From an uncultured Oscillospiraceae bacterium (lineage in GTDB: Bacteria > Bacillota > Clostridia > Oscillospirales > Oscillospiraceae), in assembly GCA_934661135.1 (NCBI GenBank), contig CAKUJA010000008.1:1-34264 (forward strand): a DNA stretch of 34,264 nt, in the 5' to 3' direction. How positions within the stretch are numbered: position 1 is the first letter of the stretch; every line of letters starts with the position of its first letter. This document shows positions 14,364 to 23,177 of this stretch, piece after piece. The notes beneath the pieces are model-generated. The model saw nothing but the letters and a program-made list of their open reading frames with translations, did no database searches and had not been told where the DNA came from. The position numbers were made by a program, and so were the translations under genes.

Positions 14364-15701
14364 ATGAACCGGGATCTAACAAAGGGATCTGTTGTCAAGT
14401 CCATGCTGCTGTTTGCTATCCCCATGATTTTGGGGAATCTCTTGCAGCAGTGCTATAACATCGCCGACACGCTGATCGTCGGGCAATTTCTGGGGCGCGA
14501 TGCGCTGGCGGCGGTCGGCTCTGCCTTTACGCTGATGACCTTTCTGACCTCTATTATCCTTGGTCTGTGTATGGGGAGCGGCGCGCTGTTTTCCATGCGT
14601 TTTGGGCAGCGGGATGAGAAAGCTCTGCGCGAGAATCTGTGCGCATCCTTCTTCTTTATTGCGTTCGTTACAGTGCTTTTGAACGTTCTGGCATTCGTCT
14701 GTCTGGATGGGCTTCGCACGTTTCTACGGGTTCCTGCCGAGGTGTGGGGCGATATGCGCGAATACCTGTTTGTGATTTTCATGGGCATTCCCGCTGTTTT
14801 TCTTTATAACTACTTTGCCTCTTTTCTGCGGGCAATTGGCAATTCCGTTATCCCGCTTATCTTTTTGGCTGTTTCCGCGGTGCTGAATATTGCCCTTGAC
14901 CTCTGGTTTGTGATCGGACTAGATAGGGGCGTTGTCGGGGCGGCGGAGGCGACGGTAATCGCTCAGTATGTTTCAGGGATCGGCATCGTCGTTTTCGCCC
15001 TTACGCGCTTCCCACAGGTGCGCTCGATCTGGAATCTTCGCTGCCTGCGGCGCGGACGTATCCAAGAGATCGTCTCCTTCTCCACACTGACCTGCGTGCA
15101 GCAATCGGTCATGAATCTCGGTATCCTCATGGTGCAGGGACTGGTCAACAGCTTTGGCTCCGTTGTAATGGCCGCCTTTGCCGCTGCCGTGAAAATCGAT
15201 GCCTTTGCCTATATGCCTGTGCAGGACTTCGGTAATGCCTTTTCCACCTTTATCGCGCAGAATTACGGTGCAAAAGAGCGCGCACGGATACGCGCGGGAT
15301 TAAAAAGCGCCGTGTGCATCTCTATGGCGTTCTGCATCGTCATCTCCATACTCGTCTGCGTATTTGCAAGACCCCTTATGGCGATTTTCGTGGACACCGG
15401 AGAAACTGAGATCATTCAGGAAGGCGTACGGTATCTGCGTATCGAAGGTGCGTTTTACTGCGGCATCGGCTGCCTGTTCCTGCTCTATGGACTATATCGT
15501 GCGTTGGGAAAGCCGGGCATGAGCGTTGTTCTGACCGTGATCTCGTTGGGCACGCGCGTTGTGCTTGCCTATCTGCTGTCTGCAGTTCCTGCCATCGGCG
15601 TCATCAGCATCTGGTGGTCCGTTCCGATTGGCTGGGTGCTGGCAGATCTGATCGGCCTTCTTTATTACAAAGCGCGAAGGAATGCGCTGCTGCTTGAATA
15701 G
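14364..15701 (+). CDS. MATE-family multidrug/Na+ antiporter
   Basis: A 445-aa inner-membrane protein with about twelve hydrophobic helices in two homologous halves, which exports drugs or metabolites in exchange for Na+ or H+. Typical pieces are LLQQCYNIADTLIVGQFLG near the N-terminus, ALAAVGSAFTLMTF, the mid-protein FLRAIGNS, and FSTFIAQNYGAKERAR in the second half. An ATG at 14352 is also open, but the GGAGG within it serves as the ribosome binding site for the ATG at 14364, which I prefer. It is divergent from an Lrp-type regulator, a pairing that suggests amino-acid-responsive export. It is intact, unlike the MATE fragment at 5.8-6.0 kb. Confidence 0.92.
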   Translation: MNRDLTKGSVVKSMLLFAIPMILGNLLQQCYNIADTLIVGQFLGRDALAAVGSAFTLMTFLTSIILGLCMGSGALFSMRFGQRDEKALRENLCASFFFIAFVTVLLNVLAFVCLDGLRTFLRVPAEVWGDMREYLFVIFMGIPAVFLYNYFASFLRAIGNSVIPLIFLAVSAVLNIALDLWFVIGLDRGVVGAAEATVIAQYVSGIGIVVFALTRFPQVRSIWNLRCLRRGRIQEIVSFSTLTCVQQSVMNLGILMVQGLVNSFGSVVMAAFAAAVKIDAFAYMPVQDFGNAFSTFIAQNYGAKERARIRAGLKSAVCISMAFCIVISILVCVFARPLMAIFVDTGETEIIQEGVRYLRIEGAFYCGIGCLFLLYGLYRALGKPGMSVVLTVISLGTRVVLAYLLSAVPAIGVISIWWSVPIGWVLADLIGLLYYKARRNALLLE

Positions 15702-15734
15702 CTGCACACTGCGATTTACTTGTTATTATTGCAA

Positions 15735-16083
15735 GATGAGGCTCCAAGACGAAACTGGCATTCCGTTCCCGGAATACATTTTTACAAAAGACGACGGCAC
15801 GCCCATCCACCCGGACACGTTCAGCAAGCACCCGAAAGCTCTGTTTGCGGAAATTGGCTTGCCAAAAACCTATCACCTGCACACGCTGCGCCACTTTTTC
15901 GTTTCGACGCTTCTGCACGAAGGCGTGGACAAAAATACGGTCGCCGACCTCGCCGGTCACGGCGATACATTATTCCTGGAGCGCACCTACTGCCATCCGC
16001 AGATGCAACTCAAGCAGGAGGACGCGAAGCGCATGAGCAATCGCCTATTCGCGGTGAACAGTATGGATTTCATGGTTTGCTGA
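15735..16083 (+). pseudogene. Tyrosine integrase, C-terminal fragment
   Basis: Only the catalytic end of a phage-type integrase remains: YIFTKDDGTPIHPDTFSKH, HLHTLRHFFVSTLLHEGV with the HxxR motif, a degraded DLAGHGDTLFLERTYCHPQ (His and Tyr still present), and a basic tail. The upstream Arg-containing half is missing and there is no proper start; it begins about 30 bases after the MATE stop. It differs from the integrase at 6.75-7.65 kb, so at least two element types have visited this locus. Confidence 0.7.
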
Positions 16084-16269
16084 CACACTGGATTCTCTGA
16101 CCGCAGAGGTGCAGAATGCCGCGCTGCCCGATGCGATCATCGAAAAGCATAAGGTGCAGGCGGAATATGATTGGATGGTTCGCAATTTCACCGTGCAGGA
16201 GGAAGTGCCGGAGCTGCATCATGAGAACTCCTATGCCAGATGGCTTCATTCAGCCGGAGTCTGTAAATA
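16070..16269 (+). pseudogene. Open remnant without start, unknown protein end
   Basis: A frame overlapping the end of the integrase fragment reads DTLDSLTAEVQNAALPDAII and continues through YDWMVRNFTVQEEVPELHH to a TAA at 16269. The composition is protein-like, but there is no start codon or ribosome binding site. I do not recognise the family. It is probably the tail of a gene cut by the same rearrangement. From 16270 to 16380 I see nothing definite. Confidence 0.3.
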
Positions 16270-16380
16270 AATTTGCACATAATTCTTGACGCCTTGGAAC
16301 CGTCAACCCAATCTTAAAAAAATATCTTATAAGTGCTAGGAAGGTGTTGTAAAGTTTTTTCAAAAAGCTCCGTAAAAGTA

Positions 16381-16418
16381 AGACGCTTTCAGAGGTAAAT
16401 CCACCTCTGAAAGCGTCT
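16381..16418. terminator. Terminator at the end of the peptide-transport operon
   Basis: A perfect 16-bp stem (16381-16396 with 16403-16418), 6-base loop, T-rich on both sides. It ends the minus-strand operon about 90 bases after its last stop and can also stop plus-strand read-through. Confidence 0.85.
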
Positions 16419-16507
16419 GTTTTAGCTGTCTAGACGAAATATTTGTGCAAATTTCTATTGCATTTCAGGTTGCGACAAACCCTTTTGTGATAATTTTGCG
16501 ACAGAAA

Positions 16508-18100
16508 TCAGCTCTGCAGACACTTCACCGTCCACAGCCGGTTGTAGCCGTCCTTGTTGCTGACGAAACCCTCGACATACTTGGTACAGGCCTCGACCGT
16601 AAGCGGATGGCAAATGTACAGCTGCGTACAGTTTTCATAGATGATCTGGTTGAGCTCGGAGTAGACCTCCTTGCGCGCCTCGGGATCGCTCAGACTGCGA
16701 CCCTTCTCGATCAGTTCGTCCGCCTTGGGATTGTCGAAGAAGGAGCGGTTGCCTGGTTTGCCCTTCTGCGAGGAGTGGTAGCACGGATAATAGGTGTAGT
16801 CGGCGTCACCGGTGGAAGTGATCCATGCGGAGAATCCCATGTCATGCTCATGTTCGTTCAGCGCCTGAATGTAAGTCGCCTGCTCATAGGTGCGGATATC
16901 AACGTTGATGTTGAGGGGCTTGAGCATCTGCTGGACGACCTGACAGATCTCGAGACGCTGCTGGGACTGGTTGGTAACCATGATGAGGTCGCAGCCGTTG
17001 GGATAAGAGGACTCTGCCATGAGCTGCTTTGCCTTCTCCAGATCGTAGTCATAAGTCGGGGTCGGTGTGTAGCAGGCAACAATCGGCGCGATCATGCCGT
17101 CAGCAAGAGTAGCGCTGCCTTGAAGGATGGTATCGATGATCTTCTGGCGGTCAATAGCGTAGCAGATGGCTTGACGAACCTTCAGATCATAGGTGGGGCG
17201 ATCCTCATCGATCAGATTGAAGAAGTAGTTGAAGCAGGTCATGGACGGCTGTGCATACTTGACCAGGTCGGGGTTGTCGTCAATCTTGCTAACGTCGTTG
17301 GCCTCAATGGAGTAGGCAATGTCGACCTCACCCATTTCCAAAGCAATAACGCGCTGGGCGGCCTCGGGGATGACCTTCATGACGAGGTTCTTGGTCGCGG
17401 GTTTGCCCATGAAGTACTCATCAAACGCCTCAAGCTTGACAGATTCGGACGGGTTCCATTCGACCATCTTGTACGGACCGGAGCCGATAGGATGCTGAGA
17501 GAAGTATTCATCGCCGTTGGCCTCGATGTAGGCCTTTGGCACGATGGCGGAGAAGGGCATCGAAAGGTTATACAGGATCGGAGCGTAGGGCTCTGCGCAG
17601 TGGATTACAATGGTGTTGTCACCAGTGATCTCCACACTCTCGATAAAGTTGACGATGTAGTTGACATAGTTAGAGGCGATCGCACGATCAAGTGACCACT
17701 TGACATCCTCAACGGTCAAGTCGCTTCCATCGTGGAACTTGACGCCCTGGCGGATGGTAAACTCCCAATCCGTGTCGTTGAGCTGCTGATAGCTCTCAGC
17801 AAGAAGCGGCTGGGGTTCGCCGTCACCGATGACTTCCATCAGCGTGCTGAAAATGTTGCACGTGACCGTAACGGCGGCAGTTTCCTTGCCGACGTGCGGG
17901 TCCATCGAGGTCACGTCTGCGGCCTGCGCCCAAACAACGGTGTCCTTGTAGTTGCCGCTGCTTTCTGCCTGCTGGGTGTCCTGGGTGGCGGCATCGGCGC
18001 TGTTATTCTGGTTGCTGTCGGTTGACTTGCTGCAACTGGTCAGCACCAGACAAAGCAGCGTACAGGCGGCGAGAAGAAGTGCGAGAAGTCGATGTTTCAT
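16508..18100 (-). CDS. Peptide/nickel-type ABC transporter substrate-binding lipoprotein (family 5)
   Basis: A 530-aa extracytoplasmic solute-binding protein anchored as a lipoprotein. The signal peptide MKHRLLALLLAACTLLCLVL is followed by the lipobox TSC with Cys23, then a Ser/Asn/Gln-rich linker. The mature part shows the family-5 pattern: TSMDPHVGKET, YQQLNDTDWEFTIRQGVKFH, LTVEDVKWSLDRA, PIGSGPYKMVEW and AICYAIDRQKII, as in DppA/OppA. It is the last gene of the operon, 36 bases after the OppF-like ATPase, and would deliver peptides to the OppBC permease. Ligand specificity cannot be read directly; the neighbouring beta-aspartyl dipeptidase suggests short or isomerised peptides. Confidence 0.93.
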   Translation of the reverse strand: MKHRLLALLLAACTLLCLVLTSCSKSTDSNQNNSADAATQDTQQAESSGNYKDTVVWAQAADVTSMDPHVGKETAAVTVTCNIFSTLMEVIGDGEPQPLLAESYQQLNDTDWEFTIRQGVKFHDGSDLTVEDVKWSLDRAIASNYVNYIVNFIESVEITGDNTIVIHCAEPYAPILYNLSMPFSAIVPKAYIEANGDEYFSQHPIGSGPYKMVEWNPSESVKLEAFDEYFMGKPATKNLVMKVIPEAAQRVIALEMGEVDIAYSIEANDVSKIDDNPDLVKYAQPSMTCFNYFFNLIDEDRPTYDLKVRQAICYAIDRQKIIDTILQGSATLADGMIAPIVACYTPTPTYDYDLEKAKQLMAESSYPNGCDLIMVTNQSQQRLEICQVVQQMLKPLNINVDIRTYEQATYIQALNEHEHDMGFSAWITSTGDADYTYYPCYHSSQKGKPGNRSFFDNPKADELIEKGRSLSDPEARKEVYSELNQIIYENCTQLYICHPLTVEACTKYVEGFVSNKDGYNRLWTVKCLQS

Positions 18101-18136
18101 GATGTTCCTCCTTGTATTTGCGCTATTCCTTGGCGT

Positions 18137-19123
18137 TTACGCCATTGCGTCCTTGAATTGCGCGGCCTTGATGCAGGCTACGCTGTGACCTGGCTCGATC
18201 TGGCACAGCGGGATGTCGCCCGCAGTGCACTCCGGTGTGGCATATGGGCAACGCTTTGCAAATCGACAGCCAGGCTTGGGGTTGATTGGGGATGAAAGCT
18301 CGCCCTTGAGCGGGATCTTGTTCATTTTGACCCTCGGATCCGGGATCGGAATGGCGGACAGCAGCGCCTTCGTGTAGGGATGTACCGGCGCACGGAAGAG
18401 CTGCTTTGCATCGCAGATCTCTACGACCTGCCCCAGATACATGACCATGATCTGGTTGGAAAGATGCTTGACAACGCTCAAATCGTGGGTAATAAACAGA
18501 TAGGTAAGTCCCATTTCCTCCTGAATATCCTGCATCAGGTTTAAAATCTGCGCCTGAATAGAGACATCCAGCGCGGAGACCGGCTCATCACAGACAATGA
18601 ACTTCGGCTCGAGTGCAAGCGCCCGGCCGATGCCGATTCTCTGTCGGCGACCGCCGTCAAGCTCATGCGGGTAGGCATTCACGAGACGCTGGGCAAGACC
18701 GACGCGATCCATGACCTGACGCACATGGCGGCTAAGTGCCTCTTTGTCGCTTGGCTTATACTTGCCCTGAATCAGAAGCGGCTCCGCGATGGTCTGGCTG
18801 ACAGTCATGCGGGGGTTGATGGATGCAAACGGATCCTGGAAGATGATCTGCATATCCTCACGCAGCTTCTTCACCTCTTGTTTGCTGCATGCGGTGACAT
18901 CCTTGCCATCAAAAATAACCTTGCCGCCGGTCGGCTCATGCAGGCGAAGGATGGTACGTCCCAATGTGGACTTGCCGCAGCCAGATTCGCCAACAACGCC
19001 AAGCGTTTCGCCCTTTGCAAGGGTAAAGTTAACGTCATCTACGGCATGGAGCTGACCGGAAGCAGTCTGAAAGTACTTTTTCAGGTGTTCAACACTCAGA
19101 ATGGTTTGCTTCGATGCGCTCAT
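18137..19123 (-). CDS. OppF/DppF-type ABC transporter ATP-binding protein
   Basis: A 328-aa cytoplasmic ATPase of the peptide-import complex. It has Walker A GESGCGKSTLGRTIL, signature HELDGGRRQRIGIGRAL (a known variant of SGGQ in OppF proteins), Walker B FIVCDEPVSALDVS, and the switch His in FITHDLSVVKH. The C-terminal oligopeptide extension carries GCRFAKRCPYATPEC with its three conserved Cys. It overlaps the OppD-like gene by four bases (stop at 19120-19122), so the two ATPases are translationally coupled and presumably form the NBD heterodimer. Confidence 0.94.
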   Translation of the reverse strand: MSASKQTILSVEHLKKYFQTASGQLHAVDDVNFTLAKGETLGVVGESGCGKSTLGRTILRLHEPTGGKVIFDGKDVTACSKQEVKKLREDMQIIFQDPFASINPRMTVSQTIAEPLLIQGKYKPSDKEALSRHVRQVMDRVGLAQRLVNAYPHELDGGRRQRIGIGRALALEPKFIVCDEPVSALDVSIQAQILNLMQDIQEEMGLTYLFITHDLSVVKHLSNQIMVMYLGQVVEICDAKQLFRAPVHPYTKALLSAIPIPDPRVKMNKIPLKGELSSPINPKPGCRFAKRCPYATPECTAGDIPLCQIEPGHSVACIKAAQFKDAMA

Positions 19124-20106
19124 TTCTGCTCACCTCCTGTGTTGGTATTCTCGGCGCGGAAGCAGCGAACCAGATGCCCATTTCCAACATCTATCATTTC
19201 CGGGTGCTCCTCGCGGCAGCGGTCGGTCGCGTACTGACAGCGCGTACAAAATTTGCAACCCGTCGGCAGATTGGTAGGATCCGGCATCAGCCCTTCGATC
19301 GGCACGAGGCGGTTAACGTCCTCATTCAGCTTGGGAATGGAGTTGAACAAACCCTGTGTATAGGGATGCATACGGTTTTCAAAGATCGTAAATACGTCCG
19401 CGTATTCCACAACCTCGCCGCCGTAGATGATTGCAACCTGTTCACAGGTCTGCGCTACGATGCCAAGATCGTGCGTAATGAGGATCATCGACATATCAAG
19501 CTTTTTACGAAGATCCTGGATTGTGTCAAGCACCTGCGCCTGAATCGTAACGTCCAGCGCTGTGGTTGGCTCGTCTGCCAGCAGGATTTTCGGGTTGAGA
19601 ACCAGCGAAATGGCGATGATGACGCGCTGCTTCATGCCGCCGGAGAACTGGTGCGGATAATCGTTCGCACGCTCGCGGCTGATGCCGACAGTCTCCAACA
19701 TTTCCAGCGCCTTTTCCCAGGCCTTCTTCTTGCCGATTTTCTCATGCGCCATGACCGCCTCGGCAATCTGGTTGCCAACCGTCGTGACGGGGTTGAGGCT
19801 GGTCATGGGGTCCTGAAAGATCATGGAGATCTCTTTGCCACGGATGGATTGACGATGCTTTTCCTTCATCGTCAGAAGGTCTTCCCCGCGATAGAGAATC
19901 TTACCGCTGACAATCTTGCCCGGTGGACACTGGATCAACCCCATAATGCTGCGCGCCAGCGTTGTTTTGCCTGCACCGGTCTCGCCGACGAGTCCCAGCG
20001 TTTCGCCCTCACGAAGCGTCAAGGACAAGCCATTGAGCGCGTGGACGCATCCGCTGTCGGTGTCATACTGAATGACAAGGTCTTCTATTTTCAGAATGTC
20101 GCTCAT
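19120..20106 (-). CDS. OppD/DppD-type ABC transporter ATP-binding protein
   Basis: A 328-aa ATPase, partner of the OppF-like subunit. It has Walker A GETGAGKTTLARS (from 41), signature FSGGMKQRVIIAISL, Walker B LLADEPTTALDVT, and switch His in LITHDLGIVAQ. The C-terminal oligopeptide-transporter domain has GCKFCTRCQYATDRC with four Cys. It starts 10 bases after the OppC-like permease stop. Gene order (permease B, permease C, ATPase D, ATPase F, then the binding protein) is the usual dpp/opp order with the binding protein last. Confidence 0.94.
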   Translation of the reverse strand: MSDILKIEDLVIQYDTDSGCVHALNGLSLTLREGETLGLVGETGAGKTTLARSIMGLIQCPPGKIVSGKILYRGEDLLTMKEKHRQSIRGKEISMIFQDPMTSLNPVTTVGNQIAEAVMAHEKIGKKKAWEKALEMLETVGISRERANDYPHQFSGGMKQRVIIAISLVLNPKILLADEPTTALDVTIQAQVLDTIQDLRKKLDMSMILITHDLGIVAQTCEQVAIIYGGEVVEYADVFTIFENRMHPYTQGLFNSIPKLNEDVNRLVPIEGLMPDPTNLPTGCKFCTRCQYATDRCREEHPEMIDVGNGHLVRCFRAENTNTGGEQK

Positions 20107-20116
20107 AGCAGGCCTC

Positions 20117-21010
20117 CTAGTTCTTCATACGCGGATCTAGCGCATCACGCAGACCGTCGCCGATGATGTTCAGGATCAGAATGGTAATCATGATTGCGGC
20201 ACCGGGCATAACGGTGATGTGCCATGCGTCACGGATGTAAGTACGGGCGTTGGAAAGCATTGCGCCCCATTCTGGCATCGGAGCCTGGATGCCCATGCCG
20301 ATGAAGGAGAGACCGGCAATGGAAAGAATCGCGCTTGCCATGCCCATCGTGACCTGAACGATCATGGGGGACAGGGCGTTGGGAACGATGTAGCGGAAAA
20401 TAATGCGTGCATCGCTCGCGCCAGCCGAACGTGCGGCCTCAATGAACTCCTGATCCTTGATCGTCAATACCTGTGCGCGAATGACGCGCGCGAAGGTCGG
20501 CGTCTGGGAGATGGCAATGGCAAGAACAACATTGACGAGACTGGGACCCATTGCCGCAACGATCGCAACAGCCAGCAGCGTTGTCGGAATTGCGAGGAAT
20601 ACGTCCATGATGCGCATGAGGACCGTGTCCATCATGTTGTAGTAGCCTGCGACTGCGCCGATGATTCCGCCGAGCACCGACGCGCCGAACACGGCAAATG
20701 CACCCATAAACAACGAGTACCGCGTGCCCCAGATGATGCGAAGCAGGATGTCGCGGCCAAACTCATCCATACCGAGGATGTGCTCCTTCGAGGGCGGCTG
20801 CAAGCGCTGCAGTAGATCCTGAGAAATGACGTACTTGTCGTAAAATGAGTTATTCGTGACAAGGTCGATGATGATCGTGGTGATCGCCATCAGCGCCAGA
20901 AAAATGAAAATAGCGAGTGCGCCAAGCGCGAGCTTGTTCTTCTTGAAGCGATACCATGCTTCTGCACCGAGCGTACGGCTCTGATAAGGCATATTCTGTG
21001 CTTTTTTCAT
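20117..21010 (-). CDS. OppC/DppC-type peptide ABC transporter permease
   Basis: A 297-aa inner-membrane permease. An N-terminal basic segment and first helix (KLALGALAIFIFLALMAITT) precede a periplasmic loop with EHILGMDEFGRDILLRIIWG, the conserved DxxGRD/E motif of OppC. The EAA-type coupling loop is EAARSAGASDARIIFRYIVP. The ATG at 21010 is favoured over the one at 21016 because GGAGG lies 7 bases before it. The upstream ATG overlaps the previous stop (ATGA) and cannot be excluded. Confidence 0.93.
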   Translation of the reverse strand: MKKAQNMPYQSRTLGAEAWYRFKKNKLALGALAIFIFLALMAITTIIIDLVTNNSFYDKYVISQDLLQRLQPPSKEHILGMDEFGRDILLRIIWGTRYSLFMGAFAVFGASVLGGIIGAVAGYYNMMDTVLMRIMDVFLAIPTTLLAVAIVAAMGPSLVNVVLAIAISQTPTFARVIRAQVLTIKDQEFIEAARSAGASDARIIFRYIVPNALSPMIVQVTMGMASAILSIAGLSFIGMGIQAPMPEWGAMLSNARTYIRDAWHITVMPGAAIMITILILNIIGDGLRDALDPRMKN

Positions 21011-21012
21011 AG

Positions 21013-21999
21013 TCATGCCTCCTGTTTCTTTGCACGCAGGGCGAACTTTTTACCGTGCTTTTTGTACTGCGACTTGATGCGCGGGTCAACAAATGCGTAG
21101 AGAATGTCAACGAGCAGATTGACAACTGAGAAACTGACCGACATCAAAATGACGGAGCCGAGTACGGCTGGCGTGTCCTTCGTCTTGATTGCATCAAGCA
21201 TATAACGTCCGACGCCGGGCCAGGAAAATACGGTTTCCGTCAGCATGGAGCCGCCGAGCAATTGACCGAACTGCAGCCCCGCGCTGGTGATGATGGGAAT
21301 GAGCGCATTTTTCAGCATATGCCCCGTCGTGACCTGCGATTCGGAGATGCCTTTTGCACGGGCAGTAGAGACATAGTCCTGACGCATGGTCTCCAACACG
21401 CTCGAGCGCGTCATACGCATGATGGTCGCCATGATACCGGTGCCCAGTGTCACCGCAGGGAGGATCAGGCTTTTAAGCATCGGACCGGTGCCCTCGCCCA
21501 TACCCTGTGACGGCAGCCAGCGCAGCTTCAGCGCGAACAGGATAACCAGCAGCAGGCCAAGCCAGAAGTTCGGCATCGACACCGAAATCAGTCCGCCGAC
21601 TGACGCGACGTTATCCAACAGGGTATATTGCTTTTTCGCTGACAATATACCCAGTGGTATGCCCAAAAGCAACGCGATGAGCATACTGCTAAAAGCCAGA
21701 AGGATCGTGTTGGGGAAGCGCGAGAGGATCTGGTCAGAGACGCTTAGCTTTGTCTTGTAGGACTCGCCGAAGTCTCCATGCAGCAGATCCCAGATATAAT
21801 TGACATACCGCTCAAGGAACGGCTTATCCAGACCAAGCTCTGAGCGCATGGCCTCGGCTGCCTCTTCCGTTGCATTGTCGCCAAGTACGACCAAAACCGG
21901 ATCGCCGGGGGCGAGTGACAAGATGGAGAAGACCAGGAAGGTCACGCCGATCAGCACTGGGATCAGCAGCAGCAATCGCTTGAGAATCAATCGAAACAT
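21013..21999 (-). CDS. OppB/DppB-type peptide ABC transporter permease
   Basis: A 328-aa inner-membrane permease with about six helices. The N-terminal RLLLLIPVLIGVTFLVFSIL followed by LAPGDPVLVVLG is diagnostic of DppB/OppB, as are the loop region LDKPFLERYVNYIWDLLHGD and the coupling-loop YVSTARAKGISE. Its stop overlaps the region of the OppC start. It begins 37 bases after the beta-aspartyl dipeptidase gene, tying peptide import to peptide cleavage. Confidence 0.94.
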   Translation of the reverse strand: MFRLILKRLLLLIPVLIGVTFLVFSILSLAPGDPVLVVLGDNATEEAAEAMRSELGLDKPFLERYVNYIWDLLHGDFGESYKTKLSVSDQILSRFPNTILLAFSSMLIALLLGIPLGILSAKKQYTLLDNVASVGGLISVSMPNFWLGLLLVILFALKLRWLPSQGMGEGTGPMLKSLILPAVTLGTGIMATIMRMTRSSVLETMRQDYVSTARAKGISESQVTTGHMLKNALIPIITSAGLQFGQLLGGSMLTETVFSWPGVGRYMLDAIKTKDTPAVLGSVILMSVSFSVVNLLVDILYAFVDPRIKSQYKKHGKKFALRAKKQEA

Positions 22000-22036
22000 A
22001 GTTTACCCCCTATTCTTTGCCTGCCAGACAGCAGAC

Positions 22037-23158
22037 TTATTCAAACGTGCCCTTGACAAGCACCTGCTTGTCCTGCATCATGATGCGACCCTTTGCCAGC
22101 ACGGTGTCGATCTGATAGCCCTCGTCCAGAAGAACCATGTCAGCATCGCTGCCTTCGGCGATGCAGCCCTTGCGCGGATAGAGCTCCAGTGCGCGGGCGA
22201 CGTTTGAGGTAATAAAGGGCAGCGCCTTTTCCAGTGCAACACCCTGCTGGGTCACCATTTCGTAGACTACGCGGTAGAGGTTTGCCATGTCGCCGACACC
22301 CATACCGACAATGTGCTCATGCTTTTCGTCCCATTTCGGCATACTTCCGTTGGAGTCGGAACTGATGGTCAAAAGTTCGGGAACAGCCGTTTCCATCAAA
22401 CCGGGGAAAAACTCCGAAACGCCAGCCTTCGCGGTAATGTCTGCGTAACCGCCCATGTGCGTAAACTGCGAAGCCTCCTCCAGCCGGCGGCCGAGGTGTG
22501 TCGGGCGGAAATGGGAGATCGGAATATCTGTCGTGCGGACGATATCCATGATCGGCTCAATGCCTTCGGGCGAGGCACCGACATGCACGTGCAGCTCACC
22601 GACCTTGCCGGAGACAAGCGACGCCATACGGATGTCGGAAACCAGACGGATCAGCTCATCGCGGGTGGGATGGCTGCATCTGTGATCAGCAATGGCGAGC
22701 TTACAGCCAATGATCTCGGAGATGTAGAGAATATCGTTTGCCACAGAGCCTGTGATGGTTCTGGGCGGATATGCGTAGGAGTTCGTCAGACAGTAGGCCG
22801 TGATACCCTCGTTGTTGAGCGCCTTGGTTTTTGCCAGCAGCAACTCAGGGCTCTTGGTATAGCCGTCGGTGCCGAGCAGACCGACGAGCGTCGTCACGCC
22901 GGAGGTAACGGCCTTGGAAAGCTGGAATTCCGGCGTCCGGGTGTTGAAGCCGCCCTCGCCGCCGCCGCCGACGATGTGAACGTGCTGGTCGATGAAGCCG
23001 GGAACGAGCATCTTGCCCGCCGCGTCGATCACGGTCAGATCGTCGCGCCACGGCTCGATGCAGTCCGCGATCTCAAGAATCTTGTCATAGGCCAGCAGAA
23101 CGTCCTTTTTGCCAAGCGCCTTCGGCGCAAATACCTGTGCATTTTTGATCAGAATCAT
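22037..23158 (-). CDS. iadA: Beta-aspartyl dipeptidase (isoaspartyl dipeptidase)
   Basis: A 373-aa binuclear-zinc amidohydrolase that cleaves beta-aspartyl (isoaspartyl) dipeptides arising from damaged proteins or cell-wall material. The family hallmark DQHVHIVGGGGEGGFNTRTP (58-77) contains the HxH pair (59, 61). The bridging lysine is K153 in GCKLAIADHR, His192 and His221 fit the E. coli ligand spacing, and Asp268 lies in SSDSNGSMPKW. The C-terminal AEGSDADMVLL and VLVKGTF complete the amidohydrolase sandwich. Length matches IadA (about 390). It lies between the RpiR regulator and the peptide permease, so it probably handles the peptides imported by the downstream transporter. Confidence 0.92.
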   Translation of the reverse strand: MILIKNAQVFAPKALGKKDVLLAYDKILEIADCIEPWRDDLTVIDAAGKMLVPGFIDQHVHIVGGGGEGGFNTRTPEFQLSKAVTSGVTTLVGLLGTDGYTKSPELLLAKTKALNNEGITAYCLTNSYAYPPRTITGSVANDILYISEIIGCKLAIADHRCSHPTRDELIRLVSDIRMASLVSGKVGELHVHVGASPEGIEPIMDIVRTTDIPISHFRPTHLGRRLEEASQFTHMGGYADITAKAGVSEFFPGLMETAVPELLTISSDSNGSMPKWDEKHEHIVGMGVGDMANLYRVVYEMVTQQGVALEKALPFITSNVARALELYPRKGCIAEGSDADMVLLDEGYQIDTVLAKGRIMMQDKQVLVKGTFE

Positions 23159-23177
23159 TGAAAACTTCCTCCTGTGT

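Noticed and set aside
16445..17695. 416-aa antisense frame across the substrate-binding lipoprotein
   Set aside because: The minus-strand gene has a lipobox and family-5 motifs; the plus-strand frame has no recognisable features.
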